Source: Chloranthus sessilifolius
Lineage: Eukaryota > Streptophyta > Magnoliopsida > Chloranthales > Chloranthaceae
NCBI GenBank assembly: GCA_021018995.1
Contig: CM037598.1
Location: forward strand, 43,640,685 to 43,704,684
Direction: 5' to 3'
DNA length: 64,000 nucleotides
Shown here: positions 44,701 through 55,364 of the stretch, one piece after another
Layout of the letters: each line of letters opens with the position of its first letter
Numbering within the stretch: position 1 is the first letter of the stretch
Made by a program: the position numbers and the translations under genes
The notes under the pieces: generated by a model
What the model was told of the DNA's origin: nothing
The model's database searches: none
Seen by the model: only the letters and a program-made list of their open reading frames with translations

Positions 44701-44829
44701 ATGAAAATGTAAAAGTAAAAAATTTAAAACACTTCTAAAGTCAGATGAAAGATTAGTTCAGCATTTACCATTTCCTCATGCAATGAAATCAGATCCCCTT
44801 TTGATAAAGGGAACACAAAAATAGATGAG

Positions 44830-45548
44830 ATGATGGAGACTTTCAAGCAAGTCAAGATAAATTTACCTTTGCTTGAGGCAATCAAACAAATTCCAAAGAT
44901 ATGCAAAATTTTGAAAGATGTTTGCACTCACAAAAGACAGTCTAGGATACAGTTGTCCAACAAGGTCTTTGCTGTGGAAAGAATTAACCAGGTGTTATCC
45001 ATTGCTACACCTCCTAAACTTCAAGATCCTGGAATCCCCACAATCCCTTGCATTATTGGGGAACACACCATCGAAAAGGCTTTATTAGATCTAGGTGCTA
45101 GTGTCAACCTACTTCCATATTCTGTATATGAGAAACTAGGTTTGGGAGAATTAAAACCCACTCATGTGGTGTTACAACTAGTGATGATCCGAAAGAAAGC
45201 CAGAGGGATGATTGAAGATGTATTGGTGGGAGTAGATAAATTCTTCTATCCCGCGATTTTCTAGTTCGATATGGAACCAACCAAAAGCAAAACTTCCATC
45301 CCATTTTGGGAAGACCATTCACGCTACAAAGAAATGCTTGCATTCAATGCCGGTCTGGTATTATGGAAGTCTCATTTGGAAACATGAAGGTAAAATTAAA
45401 TGTTTATAATACAGTCACACAACCTCAATTAAGCTCTGAAGAATGTTTTCATGTTGATCTATTGGATGAACTTGTGGAAGGGACTTTACAACAATTTCTG
45501 CAGGGTGAAGACTTCACCACAGATGTTAAAGATGCTTGGGGATATTGA
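44830..45548 (+). pseudogene. pro: Element E protease
   Basis: METFKQVKINLPLLEAIKQ opens a 144-codon frame with IPTIPCIIGEHTIE and the intact active site ALLDLGASVNLL (Asp at about codon 87). A frameshift at about 45264 moves the GRPF..NACIQC strand to 45306-45548. In the same gag-pol as its neighbours, without its own start. Confidence 0.75.
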
Positions 45549-45699
45549 AAATAAAGCAAGTTGTATCTCAAATTCGAGGAAATAAATGTTGTGCAAGGAA
45601 CTCTTAATCAATCAACAAGTTTCTCTTGAAACCTACTACTCTCCCTTCCACAAACATCTAATACCTTTACCTTCTTTTCTCAATGATTTAGAACTAAAG

Positions 45700-46800
45700 C
45701 AATGCTAGAAAATTTGAAGTATGTGTTCTTAGGTAATCATAAATCATTGCACATTATTTCTTCCTCTCACAAAGGAGCAAGAGGAAGAGTCGTTGATAGT
45801 CTTGAAAGAACATAAAAGGGCAATTATCGGACTATTACTTGATTTAGGAGGAATCCAAATTGCTTGCATGCACAAAATCCACCGGAAGAAGATGCAAAGC
45901 CGTCTAGGGAAATGCAAAGGAGGCTGAATCCTCATATGCAAGAAGTGGTCATGAAAGAGGTTGTTAAACTGTTGGATGCAGGGGTCATTTACCGCATTTC
46001 AGATTCAGCTTGGGCGGCACCTACACAGGTGGTACCTAAGAAATCTGGAATCACTGTTGTAACCTCGATTCTCGTGAGCTTATGTCAACCTGCAAACAAT
46101 TGGATGGAGAGTCCGATTGATTACGTAAAATTAAATGCAATGACCGTAAAAGACCATTTCCTCCCATTCATTGATCGATCTTAGATAAGCTAGCAGGAAA
46201 AGCTTATTATTGTTTTCTTGATGGTTACTCGTTACAACCAGATTCTGTGTACCCACAAGATCGGGGAAAAGACCACATTCACGTGCCCTTTTGGCACTTT
46301 TGCCTATAGGAGAATGCCTTTTGGTCTTTGTAATGCTCCCGCTACCTTCCAAAGATGCATGTATGCAATTTTTCCGATATGATTGACCAATTTATGGAGA
46401 TTTTTATGGATGATTTCAATCTATGGCAACAGTTTTTCCTAGTGTTTACACCATCTCAAATTGGTACTACAAAGATGAAGAAACCAATCTGGTTTTGAGT
46501 CGAAAAGAGCCATTTCATGGTCACCTGTGGCATTGTCCTTGGCCATGTTGTTTCCCACAAGGGCATTGAGGTGGACAAAGCAAAAATTGAGTTAATTGCA
46601 CATTTACCACCTCCCAAAATCATAAACAAATCAGAAATTTTTAGGACATCTTTGGATTTTCTGTAAGGTTCATCAAGGACTTCAAGAAATAACTAAACCT
46701 CTTTGTCATTTGTGCCAAGATGTCCCTTTGTTTTCAATAATGAATGCATGAAGGCTTTTGAATTCCTAAAACTTCGATTTCGGCTCCAATATTGCGCCTC
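45700..46800 (+). pseudogene. Element E reverse transcriptase, fragmented
   Basis: Open piece 45864-46184 with LNPHMQEVVMKEVVKLLDAG, WAAPTQVVPKKSG and LNAMT. Beyond that the frame changes every 50-100 bp. Palm motifs are still legible as GYS..YNQI-like sequence near 46220, FAYRRMPFGLCNAPATFQRC near 46300-46360 and the catalytic IFMDDF near 46400. Both catalytic Asp are kept. The number of frame breaks far exceeds that in the neighbouring integrase. Confidence 0.7.
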
Positions 46801-47200
46801 CAGATTATTCATTACCTTTTGAATCGATGTGTGATGCATCGATTATGCTTTGGGAGCCGCCCCTGGAGAGAAAAGATAAGTTGCCTCATGTTATAGCTTA
46901 TTCCAAGAGATCAATGATTGATGCACAGTTCAATTACACAACAACTGAGAAGGAGCTACTGGCAATTGTCTTGCTTTAGAAAAATTCAGGTCACATGTCT
47001 TGGGTTCACAAATAGTGGTGTCCACTGACCACTCTGCCTTGAAATACCTTCCGCCTAAGAAGGACACCAAACCAAGATTAATCGTGGATTCTCCTATTAT
47101 GTGAATTTGATCTACGATTAAAGATAAAAAGGGTGGAGAATGTGGTGGTCGATCACCTCTCCGTAATTTTAATCACGAGATTGATAGGTTGCCTATCAAT
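46801..47200 (+). pseudogene. Element E RNase H, fragmented
   Basis: FESMCDAS near 46815, TTEKELLAIV near 46940, [10 protein letters not shown] near 47022 and [12 protein letters not shown] near 47120-47165. Several small gaps interrupt the frame, including GGCTGATC-type sites read as GGTCGATC. Confidence 0.65.
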
Positions 47201-47595
47201 GAATCTTTCCCCGATGAGCAACTTTTGCCATTAGTGTACACACTCCTTGGTTTGCCAACATAGTCAACTTTTGGCTACGGAAGAATTCCTCACCATTGGA
47301 ATAGAATGGATAAAGATCTTTTCTTCTCAAAGGTTAAACACTAAATCTGGGAGGATCCTTATCTGTTTAAGAGTTGTGCAGATCAAATAATAAGGAAATG
47401 TGTCCCTGACCAAGAATTTCATAGAATACTTTCTATGTGTCATGAACAGGCCTGTGGAGGTCATTTTAGTGGGAACAAACTCGCAAAAGTTTCAAGAAGG
47501 TGGATTTTATTGGCCTACACTTTTCAAGGATGCCTCAAAGATTGTAAGTCCCGCCAGAATCGCGTAAATTAGGCAGCATTTCTAAGAGAAACTCA
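47201..47595 (+). pseudogene. Element E integrase N-terminus (zinc finger), fragmented
   Basis: Traces of WYANIVN-type linker near 47255, [25 protein letters not shown] near 47398-47475 in a single local frame, and C..C near 47545. Frame breaks lie on either side. It belongs to the integrase that continues cleanly at 47596. Confidence 0.65.
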
Positions 47596-48426
47596 ATGCC
47601 TTTACAACCTATTTTGGTAGTTGAGTTGTTTGATGTTTGGGGGATAGACTTCATGGGTCCCTTTCTTCCTTCCAATGGGAATAACTTCATTTTAGTAGCT
47701 GTGGATTATGTATCCAAATGGATTGAAGCCACAGCTACTAAAACGAATGATCACAAAGTGGTTTTGAAATTTCTTAAGGATCACATTTTTTCCAGGTTTG
47801 GTTTTCCCAGAGCCATTATCAGTGATGGGGGAAGCCATTTTTGTAATAGACATTTTGAAACATTGTTGAAGAAATACTCTGTGACTCATAGAGTAGCCAC
47901 TCCATATCATCCACAAACCAGTGGACAAGTGGAAATTTCCAATAGAGAAATCAAACATATTTTGGAAAAGATTGTGAAGAAGGAAAGAAAGGATTGGTCC
48001 TTTAAGCTGAATGATGCATTGTGGGCATATAGGACAACCTATAAAACCCCAATTGGTATGTCCCCATTTAGGTTGGTCTATGGCAAAGCATGTCATTTAC
48101 CAGTAGAGTTAGAATATAAAGCTTTTTGGGCCATTAAAACATTTAATATGGATCTAACTACTGCTGGTAATCACAGGAAATTGCAACTTGCTGAGTTAGA
48201 AGAGCTGCGAATGGATGCATGCCCCAATTCAAGATTGTATAAAGAGAAAGTCAAAACATTCCATGATAAAAATTTATTGAGAAAAGAGTTCACAGCTGGT
48301 TCTAAGGTATGGTTATTTAACTCAAAGCTCAAGTTTTTCCCAGGAAAACTGAGATCCAGATGGGAAGGGCCATACACTGTCATTCATTCAGCGACATCCT
48401 TGATCCAAGTAATGGAAGAATCATAA
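47596..48426 (+). CDS. Element E integrase catalytic core and C-terminus, intact frame
   Basis: A clean 276-codon frame. The catalytic triad is complete: Asp18 (VWGIDFMGP), Asp77 (IISDGGSHF) and Glu113 ([11 protein letters not shown]), spacing D58D35E as in Ty3/gypsy integrases. The C-terminal module has [16 protein letters not shown] and SRWEGPYTV (GPY/F-type), with no chromodomain, and ends soon after. Met1 is only the first in-frame Met; the real protein begins upstream in the polyprotein. Its integrity contrasts with the shredded RT just before it and supports the view that the damage upstream is partly technical. Confidence 0.8.
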   Translation: MPLQPILVVELFDVWGIDFMGPFLPSNGNNFILVAVDYVSKWIEATATKTNDHKVVLKFLKDHIFSRFGFPRAIISDGGSHFCNRHFETLLKKYSVTHRVATPYHPQTSGQVEISNREIKHILEKIVKKERKDWSFKLNDALWAYRTTYKTPIGMSPFRLVYGKACHLPVELEYKAFWAIKTFNMDLTTAGNHRKLQLAELEELRMDACPNSRLYKEKVKTFHDKNLLRKEFTAGSKVWLFNSKLKFFPGKLRSRWEGPYTVIHSATSLIQVMEES

Positions 48427-49216
48427 AAGTCAATGGTTAGAGGCTCAAACCATGCATTGAAAATACCCAGGAGCCTGTGCTGCCCATCTATCATCACGAA
48501 TCTCCAAAAATTTGATGGTAGAAAATTGTACATTATGTTTGTATATCATAGTTTTTGCTTATTTTCTCTATTTCTGCTTTTATCTCTTTTCGCAGAGTTT
48601 AAACATACTTAAAGTTCAGTCGCAAAGTCATAATTCGCTTTTCGCAAAGTCCAAATTGCTTTTCGAATAGACTCTGGAACTGTAATGAACTGCTCGAAAG
48701 CAAAGATGTGCTTTTCGAGTAGTTGGTGCTGAAGCCATTTTCTTTTCGAAAAGATAGTTCTGAAGGTAATTCCTTTGCGAAATGATGTTTCTGAAGCTGT
48801 TAACTTGTCGAATGGTATTGATGCCATTCGCAATTGTAAAAGGGTCTCTTTTGGAACTTTTTGAAAACTTAAAGGCGCTTTGCGATATTAACTTTGAATA
48901 TATTTAAACCCCTTTCGAAGTCGGGGTTTCATTCCAAACTCTTTCTGCAGAGCGACTCTTCACTGCCACCCTACTTCGCTTTCTCCTTACACGAGTTAAC
49001 AAGTTCACTACCCTTTTGTAACTGATTGTGTAGAACATTTGCATTTTCAGAGAAGGATTTCAGCTTGTAATCTGGGGGATTTCTGCAAAAGCAAACAACT
49101 CGTTCAAACATAAACCCTAGATCTCGGTATTTCTCTACCCATTCTCTCTGGTTATCATTTAGCAATTTGATTACGTGGTCAAAGATCTATTTTGGGCATT
49201 TTTACATCAATCGAGA
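48427..49216 (+). promoter_or_regulatory. Element E pol-ORF spacer: motif array and internal promoter candidate
   Basis: Array at 48591-48930: TCGCTTTTCGCAAAGTCC, TGCTTTTCGAATAG, GTGCTTTTCGAGTAG, CTTTTCGAAAAGATAG and CCTTTGCGAAATG among others. TGAATATATTTAAACCCC at 48895-48912 is a TATA-like box 305-320 bp before the ORF start, matching D. The following leader to 49216 has no gene. Promoter activity is inferred. Confidence 0.5.
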
Positions 49217-51610
49217 ATGGGAAAAGCAGAAATCATTGGCATAATGTTATCCAAATCCTCTGCTAAGAAAGTGAGCAAACCGACACCAAAAGCAAAAGGA
49301 AAAGCCAAAACTTCAACTAAACGGAAACTTTCAATGGATAAGGCAGACAGGGTGGAGAAAGGTAAGAAAATTAGACATGAGGAACCCACCCGCTAGCCCC
49401 GCCTCGCCCATTCATTTGGTCCTACCAAATCCCTTCATTGACGCCGTAAACTAATACCCGAGTGATGGTAGACAAACTTTTTCATCACCAAACCGTAGTG
49501 CTTGCCATCCTTAAGATACCTTAGAGGCTTCACTAAGCAATATCCTTACCCCCTTGCAGAAAATTTACCCAAGGATGGTGAAGTTATGGTACCAAAACCT
49601 AGTCAAGGTCACGGAAAAGATGTCTTTGATGTCCCTACCCTTGTAATTTTCATTGATGATTGCGATCTTCTGTGACATTTGAAGACATAGGGAACGCTTT
49701 AGGGATACCATTTCAATTTGATCCTCTGGTCCTTTGGCTGCTCCAGAAACTGCCTCTTTTAGAGAGGTGGCTGCCCAATATACCCAAGGTATTGTGGGCA
49801 CTGGGCAGGCCATCATGAGAAGAGGCCTTGCCCCCAATTTCTATTGATGGATTCCATTTTAAGGGGCAGTTTTTATGTCACTGGGCACAGCCAAGAGAGG
49901 AGAACACCAATTTTAGAGGCCCTCTTTCATTTCTCCAAGGGGCAGTTTTTCAATGCCCCTATGTTAATTTTTGAAGCTATGGCTGATGTCAGTACCAAGC
50001 TGAAGAAAGAGCAGAAGATAGTTGGCCTACCATTTCGCAGATTGATCACAGCCCTCCTCAGAGCCAAATTCGACATTGATAGTGAGGAGCCATTTGAAGT
50101 CATTACCCCTCACAATTCTGGGAAAAAGACTTGGACTACAAGCCGCTATCTTGAGAAGGATGAGAGGTAGGTGAACTGCACATGCCCCTGCATCGCACTG
50201 AACCTGCGGTTGTGAGTGAGCCAGAACCCACCCCTGCAGATGAGCCTCCACCAAGCCACCTGCATTTGCAGCTTACAATTGAGCACCTGCCATGTTGCAG
50301 ATCCAAATTTGTCAAGCAACTTTGCCCGATCCACTGCAACTCTGTGGTGACCAGCTCTTTAGCTGCCCCACTTCTTGAAACATCTCTGCCAAGACCTTTG
50401 GTGACCATTGTTGGAGGAAGTTCCCCTTGCACCCTACTCCCCTACTCAAGCCCATGCACTTTCACCTATCCCAGCTATCCCATCTCCCACTCATTCCATC
50501 ATTCCAATTGTGGACTCCCCCTCTACACCAACCACTCCAACCATTCTAACACCACCAATTTCACCCGCCAATGCCCAGGCTTTAGAGGAGTTAGCTACAG
50601 ATTTTATTGCCCCATCCCCCTGCACCCCCCTGCTCCAAAGCCCCTCAAATTCCCCCTGCTCCATCACCACACACAGACCTCCCTACACCGACACAGCCCT
50701 TCACTATAGAGGCCTACTCTTCTCTAATGGGTTCTATTTTTAAAGCCATGGGACTAGACCCCACCCCTATACCTGCTCCTCCTCCCTTCAGCCACTTTCC
50801 AACCTCTCCCTTTACAGCCATTGCACCTCCTCCCTCCACCTCAGTTGTCCCAGTCTCTACTATGCCCACCTCTCCCACACGCATCCATTACCCAAATCCT
50901 TACTTACCTCCAATCCATCCAAGCCCAACTTCAAATCAAAACAGACAATCACAGAACCATGGAACTGCCCATACCTTAGCTTCCACATCCCAAACAACCA
51001 CCACTACCCACACCTATTTTTTCTTCCCAGCCACCCAAAGCGGATCCAGGTAATATTGGTTGATCGCCCACCCCACCACTACTACCCAGTGCACATACTC
51101 AAGCCCAAGCTCCTTTGATTCCATCCTCCACCACTCCCCATTTTCTGAGCAAGCCACTCGAGACCTGCGTCCCCTTTCTAGCCACTTCTCCCCTACCACA
51201 GTGGGCCACCTTTAGTCCCCTACCATTCCATTCCCGTCCCCGATATGCCACCCTCATCAAAGCCATGGAAAATAACCCTTATATCCGCAGAGATGTTCAA
51301 AGGGGCTAGCCGATTTACAAGCTTACATCCGCACCCCTATGAAAACCAAATCGAAGTTAGAGATTTTTATGAAATTTGAAAGAGATAAAATGTGGGACTC
51401 TTTGGGTCAAACATTTGGTGAGGACGAGCAACACAAGGTGTCCATGTTGCAAGCCCAATTTGGATCAAGAAAAATTGAAGACCACTAGCCTCACCAAACA
51501 CCTTGGCCTCATTAGAAAGATCAAATCGAGGAGTATCTTGAGCTACAAAACACCATTCGAGAGAGCTCAATCAAGTTCAGACTCCAACGACTCTAGCTCT
51601 CACGATTAAG
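49217..51610 (+). pseudogene. Element E post-integrase ORF (env-position protein), broken
   Basis: Start MGKAEIIGIMLSKSSAKK aligned with D; basic tail KAKGKAKTSTKRKLS. The frame is lost at about 49396 in a distorted patch (to 49680), recovers at 49844-50150 with MDSILRGSFYVTGHSQERRTPI and LPFRRLITALLRAKF, then runs through the Pro/Ser/Thr linker in shifting frames (50408-51300, e.g. SPTHSIIPIVDSPSTPTTP) and ends with a coiled-coil trace and Ser/Asp tail near 51530-51610. The TQT repeats of D are not clearly present. Same protein family as B and D. Confidence 0.65.
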
Positions 51611-53419
51611 CGGTGACTCCGGTTGAGCCACCGAACCAACCTATGATATGATTTTGACCCCATTATTAGCTCTCCTTGTACTTTTTATGTTATACAGTTG
51701 TAATAGAAAATTCTTTTGTGTATACTCGCATTTATCATCTTCTTGCCATTATTACTTTTGTTGTTTTTCTTTCTTATATTTTCCTCTGTTTTGGACCAGT
51801 GGACCCTGCTCCCCTTTGGTTTGGGGGGTATGGCTAAAATAAGTAAGTTAATGCTTTTGCAACTTATGATCAGTAGAACTTTTGAAAATGAAGTCATGTC
51901 ACACCTATTGTTTTGAAAAATGAGGAAGTTAAAATTTTTTAAAATGAATTTCTACTGTAATTCTAAAGACTTTCATGAAGTAAATGTCAGGAAATTTCCA
52001 AAAGAAAATTGATGTTTTAGTAAACCTAAAATGAAGGAAAACAATGAAGATATACCTCAAGAAGTTGATATAAAACCACACACAGTGAGGTTTGAGCCTG
52101 AAATGTATTCTTTGGAGGTATGCTTTGGCAATCTTTTCTGTTTTTAGGGACTATGTGAATCTGCTTACTTACACTAGAAGTTACACATATCCAAATTGAA
52201 ATATTTTTGATAGCACTCATGATATTAAAGACATGATGTAAGGCCTCGTTTTGAACAGTTTTGAACCTTACAAAGCCCCACCTTTTAAAAACTACCCTTG
52301 ATACACACCAGTTGAGCTGTATAAATCGATGAATCCTTTGAAATCTCATCCAATAAACCTCATCAGTTTCATTTAGCCTAACCCTACCCTGAGAAGTCAG
52401 AAGAGAAAGGGAAGAAAGCTGAGGGAAGGAGAATTGAGTAACAATTTAATAGCAAAAGAAGGGTAAAAGTTGAAGGCAATGATGAAACAGCAGAGGGAAT
52501 ATGGCATGCAGTCAGTGCTAATTCGAAAAAGAAAAGAAAAATATTTGAGCAAAACAAAAGAAAGAAGGCATTTTCATTGGAAGTTTGAAAAAGAAAGAGA
52601 AAAAGATGGCCACTTTGGCTCTGGAAATTCAAAAGAAGAAGATGAAACTATGCTGAAGAAAAGTGGGTTTGCATATAACCTCCTGACCTTGACTGACTTC
52701 TCAAATATGAACACCTTTCCAACCCTTTTTAGAGATTTCACCCATCAGCCACAATCAAACCCAAGTAAAAGTCCTTATTGATCATTGATGGATTGAGCTA
52801 TCACATGGAGATAAGAATTTGTGTAGTCTATGGTGAAAGGAGCAGTGAATTTTTAACTAAAAGCAATGCCTATGCTCCTGCTTACAGTCCTATTTGAGGA
52901 CTGTAATTGCTCTTGAGCTGTGTGAAATAGTACAACCCTCTCATTTGCTTATTGAGTGAAAATCCTGGTGAGAATTGGGTTTAAAATCAACTGATTAGGG
53001 CAACATCGAAGCTGGATTCCTAAATCAAAGGCTAGCTGTTCGTAAATTTTCCCTGTAAATGGCCTCTGACATAAATCGACTGAGTAGTAACAAGAATTAC
53101 TGCAGAATTTTAGTTTTAAACTGATAGCTTTCTTGAAAAACCTTCTTACAAAATAACTGATGCAAGTGCGAATAATCAATTGAGGAAAGTGGCTGTAACA
53201 GAACTGCAGTGATCTTAACTAACTTATTGAAGAAGTTTGTGGGTACCTTCACTGAAAACCCTCAGGAGACTTCACTCCTCCACTAGGGATCACCTAGGGG
53301 TTTAAAAGGCTTGTTGCATAGGCTAAATGCAACTGTGCTCCCTACAAAAGTGGCTCTTTACTTTGTTTTTTTTGTTCTTTTCTTTGCTCAGGGACTAGCA
53401 AATCTTAGGTTTGGGGGTG
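51611..53419 (+). other. Element E 3' noncoding region with polypurine tract
   Basis: No gene seen in 1.8 kb; short ORFs such as the Lys/Glu-rich one at 52470 have no family match that I recognise. Partly alignable to 31530-33331 of D. AGGTTTGGGGGTG (53407-53419) abuts the 3' LTR and is the likely polypurine tract. Confidence 0.6.
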
Positions 53420-53694
53420 TGTTGACAAGTGAAAAATACCATTTTCCACCCCTAAACTTAAGTCTTGATAGACCGTTAAGAGAACTAAATAAGTGTTTTA
53501 AGTGCCTATGTTGCAGCTAACAATAAAGACAGGCTTAACCATAAAAGCAGCTCAAAAGTGCCAAAAAGATGACAATCCATGTCAGTCCAAAGGAAGGAAG
53601 TGAAGAAACAACCTCATCAGCTGTGGAAAGGTCTAAAAGGAAGAGGCAAAGACCTGTAAGGGAAGCAGGGAACAATTGACAGAGAAATGCACTC

Positions 53695-53932
53695 TGAGTT
53701 CTTTTCGTAAGAACTCACGCACTTTTAAATAAGAACACGGAACTCTGCGATAAGGACTAAAACTCGGGCTTAGTTTTGAAGAGCATCTGAACTCTTCGAA
53801 AGAAGATTGAACTTTGCGAAAAGGAGAAAACACAATTCGAAAAGAGATTGAACATTGCGAAAAGAGCTTCAGAAGTCACAGCACTTTGCGAAAAGGCCCT
53901 TAAGCTCTGCGAAAAGGTATTCTGGAGATTCG
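53695..53932. repeat. GAACTTTGCGAAAAG motif array in E 3' LTR
   Basis: Units GAACTCTTCGAAAGAAG, GAACTTTGCGAAAAGGAG, CAATTCGAAAAGAG, GAACATTGCGAAAAGAG, GCACTTTGCGAAAAGGC and AGCTCTGCGAAAAGG, spaced 20-35 bp. The unit is the reverse complement of the CTTTTCGCAAAGTYC unit in this element's spacer (48591-48930). Confidence 0.8.
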
Positions 53933-54270
53933 CAGCTTTAACAAGGGCAATTCAGTAATCTGTTGCACACGTCCCAATGCATTTTAAAACCCAAGGACAT
54001 TTCGGAAGATTCTGAGCACGAACCAAAGGCATATTCCACCCCATGTGAACACCCAAAGATGAAATTACTTGGCGGGAACTTCTAGAAGCTCAAACAGATT
54101 TTTGAATTACATAACAGAATTGATGCTTCTATCACCTGATTGGCTGAACCAGATCGAAGAATTCTGATTGGCCAGAACAGATCTGGATCCTCGTGCTCGA
54201 CCACCATTGGTCAATACATTCTGAGCACCTCTGATTGGTTGAAACACATCTGAGTTGGACTTGAGAAAAA

Positions 54271-54280
54271 CTATAAATAG
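54271..54280 (+). promoter_or_regulatory. TATA box of E 3' LTR
   Basis: CTATAAATAG, about 340 bp downstream of the array. Conserved in both D and E LTRs. Confidence 0.6.
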
Positions 54281-55026
54281 ACGAACCATTTGCCCAATTT
54301 GGGCATCCAGATTTTGAGTTTCATTTCTAATCCCCCATTTCCCAGCCAGACAGCTTGTCTGCAATCCTTGTAATAGCCTACTTTGTACTTGCATTTGAGA
54401 GCTGTGAGATACTACTGTAACTCAAAGGAGAGTTTGCATCCACGACTGCAAATCCGAGAGCTGCTAAGCCGTGCTCTGTAAATTGTAAGGATGAATTTTA
54501 AAAGGTTGCTGTAAACTATGCATTCTCCATTGGACTCATGTCAAGGGTTCCTTCTGATCTCCTCAGTACATTAGACTCCTTTAGATTCATTGTTGTGCAT
54601 GCAATTTCCCTTGATTCATTAATCCTGTAAGAATTAGTGTTGGTAACCTAGTCTCTTACAGCATTTGTAGTGATGTTTATTGTTCTGAATTGAGGATTTG
54701 GATTAAAAACTATTGGATGGTTTGTGGCCATTAAAGTGGACAGACCATAGCCATAAGCGTAAGCCTAATCCTTGAATTAGATTTATCTCTCTTACATCTG
54801 TGCTTGTAGCTAGATGAAGATTGGATCACCTCTGTTGAGCTGTAGTTATTCACATTAGATTTCAAAGACCAAATCGGATTTAGATATTACTTCTCCATCT
54901 TTGTTTCAATCACTCCCCCAACTCGGATCTGGATCATTTAGTTTAAAATTTTCTTTGTTTTTAGTTTGTTAAACGTGACAAATTCAAACCTCTCATCTTA
55001 TCAGCTTTCTAGATAGGATAAGAAGC

Positions 55027-55141
55027 CAGATCTGGTAGCTCAGATCTGGAGGTTTATCTTACATTTTAAACAAATTCTCTGTGGATGATCTTTCACTCAC
55101 TTACTTTTAAAACTTGCTACAATTGGCCCTGATCTTGCAGG
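55027..55141 (+). promoter_or_regulatory. Conserved LTR block and AGATCT hairpin (element E)
   Basis: CCAGATCTGG..CAGATCTGG (55027-55053) then TCTCTGTGGATGATC, AAAACTTGCTACAATTGG and CCCTGATCTTGCAGG to 55141, 125 bp before the LTR end. Matches the module in B, C and D. Confidence 0.65.
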
Positions 55142-55265
55142 TTAATTCTCTTCTAACTGTGCCGATATTTCGTTATTTGTTTATATAGTCTAGAACCACT
55201 GTAATTTAGCAGCTATAAATCTGTTTTTCAAAACTCACATAAATCAAGCACACTAAGAAGCAACA

Positions 55266-55359
55266 ACACACAAGCACTTAAAACACTTATTTAGCTCTCT
55301 CAAGGGGCTATCAAGGCCCAAGTTAAAGGGGGGAAAATGGTGTTTTCTAGTTCTCAACA
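55266..55359 (-). repeat. Element D 5' LTR, terminal part after E
   Basis: ACACACAAGCACTTAAAAC through GTTCTCAACA, matching 31436-31529. It carries the outer terminus of D, followed at once by GACAC, D's right target duplication. Confidence 0.9.
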
Positions 55360-55364
55360 GACAC
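55360..55364. other. Target-site duplication of element D, right copy
   Basis: GACAC, identical to 29671-29675. The C LTR continues as CACCTTAGGG. Confidence 0.95.

Larger units (their letters stand above)
41173..55265 (+). mobile_element. Element E: complete Athila-like retrotransposon inserted in D's 5' LTR
   Basis: The only element in the window with both LTRs in normal direct orientation and all parts between them: LTR, primer site, gag, protease, RT, RNase H, integrase, spacer, post-integrase ORF, polypurine tract, LTR. D's LTR resumes at ACACACAAGCACTTAAAAC right after it. The left target duplication cannot be checked because the flank there is distorted. Youngest layer at this spot by nesting order. 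Confidence 0.9.
53420..55265 (+). repeat. Element E 3' LTR (1846 bp, clean)
   Basis: TGTTGACAAGTGAAAAATACC to ..CTAAGAAGCAACA. Contains the array (53695-53932), TATA CTATAAATAG at 54271, hairpin 55027-55053 and conserved block 55077-55141. It lies outside the distorted zone and is the reference for the 5' copy. Confidence 0.9.
29676..55359 (-). mobile_element. Element D: Athila-like retrotransposon inserted in C's right LTR
   Basis: Minus-strand element with a perfect 5-bp duplication. Left to right: 3' LTR, polypurine tract, 3' noncoding region, large post-integrase ORF, spacer array, decayed gag-pol, primer site and 5' LTR (itself split by E). The 3' half is well preserved; the gag-pol half (36.4-39.4 kb) is reduced to about 3 kb against 5.3 kb in E. 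Part of that loss may be a sequence-quality effect (see findings). Confidence 0.9.

Noticed and set aside
52470..52781. Lys/Glu-rich + ORF of 103 codons in E's 3' noncoding region
   Set aside because: No counterpart frame in D's homologous region and biased composition; probably chance.
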